NCBI GenBank assembly: GCA_017473015.1
Contig: JAFUNP010000037.1
Span: 1-60,066, forward strand
Direction: 5' to 3'
DNA: 60,066 nucleotides
Source: Oscillospiraceae bacterium
GTDB taxonomy: Bacteria; Bacillota; Clostridia; Oscillospirales; Ruminococcaceae
Each line of letters starts with the position of its first letter. The stretch's first letter is position 1. The notes under the pieces were generated by a model. That model made no database searches. It saw nothing but the letters and a program-made list of their open reading frames with translations, and had not been told where the DNA came from. The position numbers were made by a program, and so were the translations under genes. Shown here piece by piece: positions 15,758 to 23,679 of this stretch.

Positions 15758-16402
15758 ATGAAAAAAATTACTGTTCAGTGGATTGGTCACGCATGCTATA
15801 AGCTGACATTCGGCGACTGGAGCTGTGTGGTGGACCCTTATGAAAATGGCAGCGTACCCGGACTGGGTGATGTGCAGGCAGCAGCGCACGAAGTATACTG
15901 CAGCCACGGTCATCATGACCACAACGCCGCTCACCTGGTAAAACAGGTGAGAATGTTTGCCCCTGCACCTGAAATTACAAAGGTGGCATCATTCCATGAC
16001 GATGCACAGGGCACAAAACGCGGTCAGAATACTATCCATGTGTTTGAATACCAGGGCATGAAGCTGGCACACTTCGGTGACCTGGGGCATGTTCTGACCG
16101 AAGAACAGGTACAGCAGGCAGGTGATGTGGATGTGGTGCTGATTCCTGTGGGTGGTTTTTACACCATAGACCCACAGACAGCAAAGAAAGTGGCACAGCA
16201 GGTAAATGCAAAAATAATTATACCGATGCACTACCGCACAGAGCAGTTCGGCTTTGATGTAATAGCACATATAGATGAATTCACACAGCTGTTTGACAAT
16301 GTGATTGTGGCAGAGGGAAGCACAGCCCATATCACAATCGGCATGATGCAACAGCCACAGGTACTGGTGCTGACACCTGCTGCACTGGAAAAACAGATAT
16401 AA
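15758..16402 (+). CDS. MBL-fold metal-dependent hydrolase (UPF0173-like)
   Basis: Cytosolic metallo-beta-lactamase-fold hydrolase of 214 residues, of the small UPF0173/UlaG-like group. The metal motif HxHxDH is in SHGHHDHNAAH. A further histidine is in FGDLGHVL, and IIPMHYRTEQF supplies the last ligand. The N-terminal KITVQWIGHACYKL is the usual opening strand of the family. The ATG at 15758 has AAAGGA eight nt upstream. The substrate is unknown; relatives act on phosphodiesters or lactones. It probably shares an operon with the preceding methyltransferase. Confidence 0.9.
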   Translation: MKKITVQWIGHACYKLTFGDWSCVVDPYENGSVPGLGDVQAAAHEVYCSHGHHDHNAAHLVKQVRMFAPAPEITKVASFHDDAQGTKRGQNTIHVFEYQGMKLAHFGDLGHVLTEEQVQQAGDVDVVLIPVGGFYTIDPQTAKKVAQQVNAKIIIPMHYRTEQFGFDVIAHIDEFTQLFDNVIVAEGSTAHITIGMMQQPQVLVLTPAALEKQI

Positions 16403-16408
16403 AATATC

Positions 16409-16435
16409 AGGCCGGGGCAATACCCCGGCCTTTTA
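16409..16435 (+). terminator. Terminator after the MBL hydrolase
   Basis: AGGCCGGGG (16409-16417) pairs exactly with 16423-16431, then TTTAG. On the minus strand the same stem follows the histidine kinase stop but with a poorer T-tract (TGATATTTT). Confidence 0.8.
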
Positions 16436-16442
16436 GTGTGTA

Positions 16443-18110
16443 TTATCTATTTTTTCCTACAGGCAGTCTGATAGTGAATGTAGTACCTTTGCCCAAAGTG
16501 GATTTTACCGATATATTTCCCCCATGTGCCTTTACAATATGCTTTACGATTGCAAGGCCCAGTCCGGAGGAAGATATTTTTTTGTTTCTGGATTTATCCA
16601 CAACATAAAAACGCTCAAAAATTTTGTCCATATCCTCAGCCGGTATGCCTATACCGCTGTCACTCACTGTAAAAATCACCTCTGACCGGTGTTTCTCCAG
16701 TCCGATTGTAACTGTACCGCCTGTTTTGTTGTATTTCACCGCATTGGAAATCAGATTGTGTGCCAGCTGATACATCTGGCTTTCATCTGCCATAATTTTC
16801 ACATCTTCCAGCTGACAGTCAATTGTAATGCTGTGGCTTTCAGCCAGAGGCTGCTCCTGCCGCAGTGAGAGTCGGATTATTTCATCCAGCTGTACAGCAG
16901 TCACTGTAAATCCATCGCCGGTTTCCAGATTGGATATGCGGATAATGTCATCTATCATGCTCAGCAGGGCCGCAGCATTGTTTTCGATAACGCTTACAAA
17001 CTTCTTCACATCTGTATCTTTTGCCAGGCCGTTTGTAATCAGCTGGCTGTAGCCCAGTATACTGGTCAGCGGAGTTTTCAGTTCATGGGTTACATTGTCA
17101 GTAAACCGTCGACGGTTCCTTTCGCTTTCCACCTGGTCTGTAATATCCAGCACAACAACAACCGCACCTGTATCCCCTTCGTGAGGATTGGGACCGGCCA
17201 CACACTGATACCAGTGTTCATTCCTTTCAAATATACACTGCATGGTTTCACCGGTCAGCGCTCCTTCCACGGTGCGGTGTATTTCCGGCACAGGTATAGC
17301 GGAGAGAAAGTTTTTGCCGTCATCTTCTATTCCGAACAGCTCACAAGCTTCAGGGTTTGTCTGGATTATATTGTAAGAACTGTCACAAACGATAATACCT
17401 TCCTGAATATTCCGGAAAATATTTTCTATCTTTCGCTTTTCATCTGTCAGGTTCTGCAGTTGGGCACTGATAATATCATTCTGACGCTTGATTTTATTCA
17501 CAAAAGGCTCCAGTTCTTCATACAGGTTGCCCTCACCCGTTTCCACATCATAGCTTTCTATATTGGCTACTATTCTTTTGGTAGTAACGCCGGACAGCTT
17601 GAAGCACAGCATTATAATAACTACAACTATGGCGATTGTCAGCGGACTGGTCGACAACAGTGTTTCTACAAGAATATCGCTTGTGTCGGCAGCTATACGG
17701 ACTACGCTGCCATCCCCTACCTTTACAGCGCAATAATAGGTCATTTTGCCAGTGGACCGGGAAACACGCTGTTCTATAGCCATTCCGGTTTCCAATGCTT
17801 TTATAATTTCAGGACGGTCAGCGTGGCTCTCCATGGTATTTATATCAAAAACAGAGTCATATGTAACCACACCGTCATGATAAATATATGTAACACGGCC
17901 GTTACTAAGGCCCTCTACAGTGTAGAGGATTTCAAAGTTATCCTCCGGAGTGGTTTCCAGAATGTGCTTCAGCAGACGGGCCTGGGACTGTACCTGATCA
18001 TACATGGTTTCCTGCATATATACAGTGAATACCATAATACTGGCCAATACAGCCAGGGCACAGCCTATTATAGAAATAATAAGATTATTGTTTACTATTC
18101 TGGTTTTCAC
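16443..18110 (-). CDS. PhoR/WalK-type sensor histidine kinase
   Basis: Membrane histidine kinase of 555 residues. TM1 is about 10-30, an extracytoplasmic sensor about 35-150 and TM2 about 155-172. A PAS domain follows (about 225-330; GIIVCDSSYNIIQTNPEACELFG). HisKA has the phosphoacceptor H342 in THELKTPLTS. HATPase_c has its N-box in HNLISNAVKYN and G-boxes in DSGIGIP and SSGLGLAIV. It starts 5 nt after the stop of the response-regulator gene, so the two form one operon. The architecture is that of PhoR; phosphate sensing is the usual role of that class but is not shown here. Confidence 0.95.
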   Translation of the reverse strand: MKTRIVNNNLIISIIGCALAVLASIMVFTVYMQETMYDQVQSQARLLKHILETTPEDNFEILYTVEGLSNGRVTYIYHDGVVTYDSVFDINTMESHADRPEIIKALETGMAIEQRVSRSTGKMTYYCAVKVGDGSVVRIAADTSDILVETLLSTSPLTIAIVVVIIMLCFKLSGVTTKRIVANIESYDVETGEGNLYEELEPFVNKIKRQNDIISAQLQNLTDEKRKIENIFRNIQEGIIVCDSSYNIIQTNPEACELFGIEDDGKNFLSAIPVPEIHRTVEGALTGETMQCIFERNEHWYQCVAGPNPHEGDTGAVVVVLDITDQVESERNRRRFTDNVTHELKTPLTSILGYSQLITNGLAKDTDVKKFVSVIENNAAALLSMIDDIIRISNLETGDGFTVTAVQLDEIIRLSLRQEQPLAESHSITIDCQLEDVKIMADESQMYQLAHNLISNAVKYNKTGGTVTIGLEKHRSEVIFTVSDSGIGIPAEDMDKIFERFYVVDKSRNKKISSSGLGLAIVKHIVKAHGGNISVKSTLGKGTTFTIRLPVGKNR

Positions 18111-18115
18111 TTATG

Positions 18116-18784
18116 TTATTCGGCTTTATAGCCTACCCCTCTGATTGTTTTTACCACATCGCCGCCAACACCCAGCTTCTGTCTGAGGGTTTTGATATGC
18201 ATATCTATAGTACGGCTTTCCCCCACATAGGTGTCGCCCCACACTTTATCCATCAGCTGTTTACGGGTAAATACCTGTCCCCTGTTGGATACCAGCAGGT
18301 GCAGCAGGTTATACTCTTTCAGTGTCAGGTCTATCTGTTTGCCGTTCACCTCTACTTTGTGCTGTGTAGGGTATACCACCACTTCATGGCATACAATAGC
18401 ATCGTCCTCATTGCGTGGAGATGTGCGGCGCAGTACCGCACGCACACGGCTGAGCAGCTCCATAACACCGAAAGGCTTAGGTACATAGTCGTCAGCGCCC
18501 ATATCCAGTGCACGCACTTTGTCAATTTCTGCTGTTTTTGCTGTCAGCATAATTACAGGAATGGCTTTTGTGGCAGGGTCGCTTTTAAGTCTGGAGAGTA
18601 TTTCCATGCCGTCCACATCCGGCAGCATTACATCCAGAATAATCATATCCGGCTTTTCACTTTTCAGAACTTCAGCAAATTCTTTATAATTTCCAAATCC
18701 TCTTGCATCAAAGCCTGCTGACTGTATGGCATAGACAACAAGATTGTTGATGTTCACATCATCTTCTATACACCATATTCTCAT
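18116..18784 (-). CDS. OmpR/PhoB-type response regulator
   Basis: DNA-binding response regulator of 222 residues and partner of the adjacent histidine kinase. The receiver domain (1-118) has the acidic pocket CIEDD and phosphoacceptor D51 in MIILDVMLPDVDG, the switch Thr in IPVIMLTAKTAE, and Lys in GADDYVPKPF. The winged-helix domain (about 128-222) ends with SRTIDMHIKTLRQKLG and IRGVGYKAE, typical of the OmpR family. It is transcribed first from the promoter at 18830-18858. Target genes are unknown, and an autoregulated operon would be usual for this class. Confidence 0.96.
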   Translation of the reverse strand: MRIWCIEDDVNINNLVVYAIQSAGFDARGFGNYKEFAEVLKSEKPDMIILDVMLPDVDGMEILSRLKSDPATKAIPVIMLTAKTAEIDKVRALDMGADDYVPKPFGVMELLSRVRAVLRRTSPRNEDDAIVCHEVVVYPTQHKVEVNGKQIDLTLKEYNLLHLLVSNRGQVFTRKQLMDKVWGDTYVGESRTIDMHIKTLRQKLGVGGDVVKTIRGVGYKAE

Positions 18785-18829
18785 TGGGTCACCTCAATAA
18801 TCTGTTATATTGTTATATTATCTTTATTT

Positions 18830-18858
18830 ATTATACATTTTTATACCTTCAGTTGCAA
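18830..18858 (-). promoter_or_regulatory. Promoter of the two-component operon
   Basis: Minus strand -35 TTGCAA (18853-18858), 17 nt, -10 TATAAT (18830-18835). It lies in the divergent region shared with spoIIID, for which no sigma-A promoter is visible. Confidence 0.65.
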
Positions 18859-18956
18859 ATGAAAAGGACCTGTTACCACAATTTTAAAAGCATATTTTGC
18901 ATAAATTTTACACTTGCGGCATAAGTATTTATAAAATCGAGCCGGGAGATGAAATT

Positions 18957-19244
18957 ATGCAGGACAAACTGTTTACCGATACAGGTGTGGAAAGAGCCGT
19001 AGCCATAGGAAGGTATGTGGCAGAAACCGGAGCAACCGTACGCCGGGCGGCAAAGGTATTTGGCATTTCCAAAAGCACTGCCCACAAAGACCTGACTGTA
19101 AGGCTGAAAAATGAAAGTCCGTCGCTGTACATACGGGTGGCGCAGGTACTGTCAAAAAACAAAAGTGAACGCCACATACGCGGCGGCATGGCCACAAAAG
19201 AAAAATACAGCCGAAGCAACAGGTCTGACCGACGCTGTATATGA
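18957..19244 (+). CDS. spoIIID: Sporulation transcription factor SpoIIID
   Basis: Mother-cell DNA-binding regulator that tunes the sigma-E regulon and helps switch on sigK during endospore formation. It has 95 residues; the family is usually 80-95. The core ERAVAIGRYVAETGATVRRAA, the helix-turn-helix VFGISKSTAHKDLTVRL and the basic RHIRGGMATKEKY are diagnostic. The ATG at 18957 is chosen for GGGAG upstream (18944-18948). In Bacillus the gene is read by sigma-E; the upstream region here has only weak sigma-E-like elements. With the SpoIIQ-like and YtvI-like genes it marks the organism as a spore-former. Confidence 0.93.
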   Translation: MQDKLFTDTGVERAVAIGRYVAETGATVRRAAKVFGISKSTAHKDLTVRLKNESPSLYIRVAQVLSKNKSERHIRGGMATKEKYSRSNRSDRRCI

Positions 19245-19287
19245 TAAAATCAGCTTATACATATTCACTACAGGATGAATTTTTGCC

Positions 19288-19316
19288 TTGATTATACAGT
19301 TACATAGGTGTATACT
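19288..19316 (+). promoter_or_regulatory. Sigma-A promoter of the M20 amidohydrolase
   Basis: -35 TTGATT (19288-19293), 17 nt, -10 TATACT (19311-19316), with the start codon 35 nt further on. Confidence 0.75.
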
Positions 19317-19350
19317 GTGTATATATATTAATCAAGGGAGAGATATAAAG

Positions 19351-20787
19351 ATGATAGACAACAAAAAACTGTTTGCCGCTGTGGACAGTGTGGCAGATGT
19401 TATCGCCAGAGTAAATGACGAAGTATGGCAGGCGGCCGAAGTGTATTTCAAAGAATACAAATCAGCACAGGCGCTGGCTAAGGCTGCCGAAGAATTCGGT
19501 TTTGAAACTGAGATGGGCGTCAGCGGCATACCTACAGCTTTTGTGAGCAAATGGGGTACAAAAGGGCCTAAAATCGGTATTCTGGCCGAATACGATGCAC
19601 TGGATGCACTGAGTCAGAAACAGGGCGTGGCAGAAAAAATGCCTGCTGACGGCCGCGTTGAAGGCGAACCGGGCCACGGCTGCGGTCACAACAGTCTGGG
19701 GGCAGGTGCTCTGGGCGCATGTATAGGTCTGAAAAAATATTGTGAAGAAAACGGCGTTGATGCACAGATTTACTTCTTCGGCTGCCCTGGTGAAGAAAAC
19801 GGCAGCGGTAAAGTATTTATGGCAAGAGACGGTCTGTTTGACGATATGGACATCTGTCTGACATGGCATCCGGGCGACACAAACAACATCACAGGTGTGG
19901 GTTCACTGGCAAACATCAGTATTAAATACAAATTCCACGGCGTGGCCAGCCATGCTGCAGCCACACCTCATCTGGGCAGAAGTGCCCTGGATGCCTGTGA
20001 ACTGATGAATGTGGGTGTAAACTATCTGCGTGAACATATCATCCCGGAAGCAAGAATTCACTATTCATATCTGGATGCAGGCGGAAAAGCGCCTAATGTA
20101 GTACAGGATTACGCATGTACATATTACTTTGTGCGCGCACCTAAAGCTAAAACAGCATTTGAAATCACAGACAGAGTGGACGACATTGCCCGCGGTGCTG
20201 CACTGATGACAGGCACACAGCTGGAAATAATCCACATGGACGGTCTGTCCGACTATATTCCTAACGAAACACTGGGCAACCTGATGTATGAAGCATTCTG
20301 CGAAGTAGGTACACCTGAATACACAGAAGAAGAGCTGGCTATGGCAAAGGCTTTCACCGATTCCATCGACCCCAAAGCGCTGGAAATGGGCAGAGCATTG
20401 GCCGCAAAAGACAACAATCTGCCTGTAAGCGCATACGAAGGTGTATATCTGGACAAAAACATCGCACCTTATAAACACCTGCCTGAAAAAGCTATGCCAG
20501 GCTCCACAGACGTAGGTGATGTAAGCTACTGTGCACCTACAGCACAGTTCAATGGTGCAACAATCGTTGTGGGCACACCAAGCCATTCATGGCAGATGAC
20601 AGGTCAGGGCGCGGTAAGCTACTGCCATAAAGGCACAGTGAATGCAGCCAAAGTTCTGGCACTGACAGCACTGAAAGCTATTGACAATCCGGAAATTATC
20701 GCAAAAGCAAAAGCAGAACATAAACTGAACTGTCCTGACGGATACATCTGTCCTACAGACCCCGATTTTATGCCTGACCTTGAATAA
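19351..20787 (+). CDS. M20 family amidohydrolase, AbgB-like
   Basis: Metal-dependent amidohydrolase/peptidase of 478 residues, closest in pattern to AbgB-type aminobenzoyl-glutamate hydrolase subunits and other M20D enzymes. KIGILAEYDALD, EPGHGCGHNSLGAGALGA and GCPGEENGSGKVFMARDG carry the metal ligands and catalytic glutamate. HAAATPHLGRSALDA is the dimerisation-domain histidine region. The ATG at 19351 follows AAGGGAGAG. The convergent neighbour is an ion permease, not an AbgT transporter, so the substrate (acyl-amino acid, dipeptide or folate catabolite) stays open. It is monocistronic, with a strong promoter and terminator. Confidence 0.88.
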   Translation: MIDNKKLFAAVDSVADVIARVNDEVWQAAEVYFKEYKSAQALAKAAEEFGFETEMGVSGIPTAFVSKWGTKGPKIGILAEYDALDALSQKQGVAEKMPADGRVEGEPGHGCGHNSLGAGALGACIGLKKYCEENGVDAQIYFFGCPGEENGSGKVFMARDGLFDDMDICLTWHPGDTNNITGVGSLANISIKYKFHGVASHAAATPHLGRSALDACELMNVGVNYLREHIIPEARIHYSYLDAGGKAPNVVQDYACTYYFVRAPKAKTAFEITDRVDDIARGAALMTGTQLEIIHMDGLSDYIPNETLGNLMYEAFCEVGTPEYTEEELAMAKAFTDSIDPKALEMGRALAAKDNNLPVSAYEGVYLDKNIAPYKHLPEKAMPGSTDVGDVSYCAPTAQFNGATIVVGTPSHSWQMTGQGAVSYCHKGTVNAAKVLALTALKAIDNPEIIAKAKAEHKLNCPDGYICPTDPDFMPDLE

Positions 20788-20802
20788 ATTTCATACATAC
20801 AA

Positions 20803-20836
20803 AAAGGACTTATGATTTTTCATAAGTCCTTTATTT
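20803..20836. terminator. Bidirectional terminator between convergent genes
   Basis: AAAGGACTTATGA (20803-20815) pairs exactly with 20820-20832, TTTT loop, then ATTTTTAT. On the minus strand it serves the permease gene ending at 20853. Confidence 0.9.
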
Positions 20837-20852
20837 TTATGTTTGTTGTCAA

Positions 20853-22121
20853 TTATGCGTAAATCATCCAGATAAGCAGATAGCCTGTGATAACAGCAAC
20901 CAGTGTAAACGGTACACCGATGGACATAAATTCTTTTGTGGAAACCTCAAAGCCTTCTTTGCGCAGAATACCGCCTGCAGCAATGTTGGCAGATGCACCT
21001 ACTGGTGTGATATTACCGCCCAGAGTAGCACCACACAGCAGACCGAAGTACAGGATGATAGGGTCTATGCCCAATGTGCCGGAAATTACAGAAACAACCG
21101 GAAGCATTGTGGCAACATAAGGAATGTTGTCAATAAATGCAGAAACCACAACAGAAAACCATACCAGAATTGTGTAAACCAGGAACAGATTATCACCGCT
21201 GATGGCGATAAACAGGTTGCTGATGTCATTGATAAGGCCCACATTTGTAATACCCTGGATAATGATAAACAGACCGGACAGGAGAAGAAGTGTCTGGAAG
21301 TCAATGTTCATAATCGTTTCTTTTATCATTTCTTCATCGTTGTTCAGCCAGTATTCCTGCGCCAGTGTGGCAACACCGAATACCATACATATAATACCGT
21401 TTGTGATAGCCGGTTTATTAGGGATAAAGGATGCTGCAACCAGACAGAATACTGTGCCCAGCAGTGCATAAGTAGGGAACATATTTGTGATTTCTGTGAT
21501 TGTACCACGGTCGATTTCCCGTGTTTCTTTGCGGAAAATCCACATCAGTACAGGAACTGTGGCAACAGCACCGGCCTGAACCACCCAGAACATACCGGGT
21601 TTGCCGTTCATAAAGAAGAAATCCAGAAAGTCCATACCTGCATAACCGCCCAGCAGAATACTTGTGGTGTCACCTACCAGTGTGGCTGCACCCTGCAGGT
21701 TTGATGAAACAGCAACTGTGAGAACTGTCCGCACAGGTGAAATATTGAATTTCTTTGCGATTGCCAGAGCAATAGGTGCCACCATAAGCACTGTGGCAAC
21801 ATTGTCAATAAATGCAGAAACAAAGCCTGCAAAAAGGGCCAGAGCAACAAATATAAGCTTAACTTTTTTCAGTTTGTTTACCAACACATCGGCAACGGCG
21901 GCAGGCATCTGTGATTTGATACACAGGTCTACTGTAACCATTGTGCCTGCCAGCATAAGGATAACATTCCAGTCTACTGCGCTGAAAGCCTCCGCTGGTG
22001 AAACAACCCCCATACCAATGTAAATGGCAGCTACTGTAAGGGCAGCATACTGGCGATATTTCGGCACAGACAGCATAAGTATATAGGTCAGTGCAAACAA
22101 AGCTATAACTATTGTTTTCAT
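20853..22121 (-). CDS. ArsB/NhaD-type ion permease (IT superfamily)
   Basis: Polytopic membrane transporter of 422 residues with about 11-12 helices. It has two inverted repeats each carrying a re-entrant motif: AFIDNVATVLMVAP in the first half and AFIDNIPYVATMLPV in the second. These are typical of the ArsB/NhaD/CitMHS group. GATLGGNITPVGASANIAA near the C-terminus is another signature. Substrates in this superfamily include arsenite, Na+/H+ and dicarboxylates; no ars genes are nearby, so NhaD-like or anion transport is more likely. A hairpin and a near-palindrome lie in its leader. Confidence 0.85.
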   Translation of the reverse strand: MKTIVIALFALTYILMLSVPKYRQYAALTVAAIYIGMGVVSPAEAFSAVDWNVILMLAGTMVTVDLCIKSQMPAAVADVLVNKLKKVKLIFVALALFAGFVSAFIDNVATVLMVAPIALAIAKKFNISPVRTVLTVAVSSNLQGAATLVGDTTSILLGGYAGMDFLDFFFMNGKPGMFWVVQAGAVATVPVLMWIFRKETREIDRGTITEITNMFPTYALLGTVFCLVAASFIPNKPAITNGIICMVFGVATLAQEYWLNNDEEMIKETIMNIDFQTLLLLSGLFIIIQGITNVGLINDISNLFIAISGDNLFLVYTILVWFSVVVSAFIDNIPYVATMLPVVSVISGTLGIDPIILYFGLLCGATLGGNITPVGASANIAAGGILRKEGFEVSTKEFMSIGVPFTLVAVITGYLLIWMIYA

Positions 22122-22176
22122 TAGAAGTCTCCGGATAAGTATATTTTTTAATTATATGAAACCATAAATACAGCCA

Positions 22177-22194
22177 CTGCTGAATATTTAGCAG
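22177..22194. promoter_or_regulatory. 18-bp near-palindrome in the permease leader
   Basis: CTGCTGAATATTTAGCAG is symmetric except at one position in each half. It lies about 55 nt upstream of the permease start, inside the transcribed leader, and may be an operator. A separate perfect hairpin (ACAGAATT with 22244-22251) lies at 22228-22251. The rest of this 244-nt gap is AT-rich. Confidence 0.3.
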
Positions 22195-22256
22195 TTTGAA
22201 AAGATTGCAGATATGGTTCTGATGTTTACAGAATTATAAATACAATTCTGTCTCTT

Positions 22257-22286
22257 ATAATAAATTATACCATATTACTGTGTCAA
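22257..22286 (-). promoter_or_regulatory. Promoter of the ion permease gene
   Basis: Minus strand perfect -35 TTGACA (22281-22286), 18 nt, -10 TATTAT (22257-22262). An overlapping extended -10, TGG-TATAAT (22264-22272), is an alternative. The leader would be about 130 nt. Confidence 0.6.
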
Positions 22287-22323
22287 AGTATTGTAAAAAT
22301 CTGGTAATATATTTCGACCAAAT

Positions 22324-22352
22324 AAAAAAGACCGGAATATCCAGTCTTTTTT
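22324..22352 (-). terminator. Terminator of the tandem-repeat lipoprotein gene
   Basis: Minus strand stem AAAAAAGACTGGA (22352-22340) with 22336-22324 (one G.U), 14 nt after the stop codon. Confidence 0.85.
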
Positions 22353-22365
22353 AATAAATCAAATA

Positions 22366-23352
22366 TTAAGCTTTTGCTGTGTCGATAACAGCCTGGATGT
22401 AGCCTGCTGTGTCAACCAGTGTAGCGCCTGCAACTGCATCAACTACTGCTGTGGCTTCGCCTGCAACCAGAGTTTCCAGTTCAGCGATTGTTTTGCCTGC
22501 TACATGTGCCTGGATAGCATCGTAGTTAGCATCAATAGCTACTGTAGAGCCAGCAGCTGCCATTTTTTCGCTGTAAACTGCTGTATCAGCACGTTTGGAA
22601 ACCAGTTTTACGCCTTCTGCCAGAGATTCTGTGAAGTTTTCGCTGTTTGGAACACCTACCAGAGCGTCGCCGGACATGAACTGATATTCGTCAATGTAAG
22701 CTGCAACAACTTTTTCACCATCGGTGAGAACTGTTATTTCAGCAAAGCATTTTGTGCCGTGAGCAGCGCCCAGAGTGTGTTTCAGTGTGAGAGCATCCAG
22801 AGAACCTTCGTATGTAACTGCTGTAGCAGCCTGTGCAGCTTTTGCAGCTTCAACGATAACGCCGATATAACCAGCAGATTCTGCCAGTGTAGCGCCTGCA
22901 ATTGCATCAACTACTGCTGTTTTTTCACCGGCAATCAGTGTTTCCAGTTCAGCAATTGTTTTGCCTGCTACATGTGACTGGATAGCTTCCAGGCTTGTTT
23001 CGATAGGAAGTGTTGCACCAGCCCAGTTTGTCATGTTGCCGCTGTAAACAGCTGTGTCAACACGTTTAGAGATAAGACTTACGCCTTCTGCCAGGTAATC
23101 TGTGTAGTTTTCTGCGTTTGGTACGCTTACCAGACCTTCGCCGGACATAAACTGATATTCATCAACATATGCAGCAACAACTTTGTCGCCTTCCACAACT
23201 GCTGTAGCTGTAGCAAAGCAGTTTGTGCCGCTGGCTGTACCCAGAACACGGGCCATTTTCAGCTCGTGGCTTTCAACTGTTTCACCGCCGCCGCAAGCAA
23301 CCAGAGACAGAGCCATTACTGCTGAAAGAACGAGAGCAAGTAATTTTTTCAT
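22366..23352 (-). CDS. Tandem-repeat extracytoplasmic lipoprotein, FMN-bind-like
   Basis: Lipoprotein of 328 residues with lipobox SLVAC (C20). The mature protein is two tandem repeats of about 140 residues (about 32-172 and 188-328). Each contains DG/EG-(D/E)KVVAAY-(V/I)-DEYQFMSG, then AEGV-(S/K)-L-(I/V)-SKR, GKTIAELETL-(I/V)-AGE, and a terminal VVDA-(I/V)-AGATL. The last element resembles the (S/T)GAT flavinylation motif of FMN-bind domains with Ser changed to Ala. Paired FMN-bind domains on a lipoprotein recall PplA of flavin-based extracellular electron transfer, but no ApbE, Ndh2 or other partner is in the window. A strong promoter suggests high expression. Confidence 0.75.
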   Translation of the reverse strand: MKKLLALVLSAVMALSLVACGGGETVESHELKMARVLGTASGTNCFATATAVVEGDKVVAAYVDEYQFMSGEGLVSVPNAENYTDYLAEGVSLISKRVDTAVYSGNMTNWAGATLPIETSLEAIQSHVAGKTIAELETLIAGEKTAVVDAIAGATLAESAGYIGVIVEAAKAAQAATAVTYEGSLDALTLKHTLGAAHGTKCFAEITVLTDGEKVVAAYIDEYQFMSGDALVGVPNSENFTESLAEGVKLVSKRADTAVYSEKMAAAGSTVAIDANYDAIQAHVAGKTIAELETLVAGEATAVVDAVAGATLVDTAGYIQAVIDTAKA

Positions 23353-23425
23353 TGTAGTTTTCCTCCATTAAATGTAAATCTCAATGGCAATACATATAAC
23401 TATACTACCACATTGTTTACATGTG

Positions 23426-23455
23426 ATTATATCAATATAAATATAATAATGTCAA
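23426..23455 (-). promoter_or_regulatory. Consensus sigma-A promoter of the tandem-repeat lipoprotein
   Basis: Minus strand TTGACA (23450-23455), 18 nt, TATAAT (23426-23431), both perfect. CACAT-N7-ATGTG (about 23410-23426) lies at the start site. In the rest of the 327-nt gap (23353-23679) I see a small GTGAC-TTT-GTCAC hairpin (23484-23496) and only a weak TTGACG element at 23601 for the next gene. Confidence 0.8.
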
Positions 23456-23679
23456 TATATCAAAATAATTACATATACTGTCCGTGACTTTGTCACAAAA
23501 ATATGCCTTTTTGCAATCTGTTTCATTTAATTTGTACAGTTTTTTTAAAAAAATCAGCGCTTTATATAGATATACTCATAAAAAATCAGCTTTTTTGATA
23601 TTGACGGGACACCATGGTTCCGTAGTAAAATTAACAGGGATATTCCCAGTGAAATTATGGAATATTACAGGAGGCTGCT

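Noticed and set aside
20853-22121. Arsenic resistance operon
   Set aside because: The ArsB-like permease has no arsR, arsC or arsA nearby, and the motif fits the wider ion transporter superfamily.
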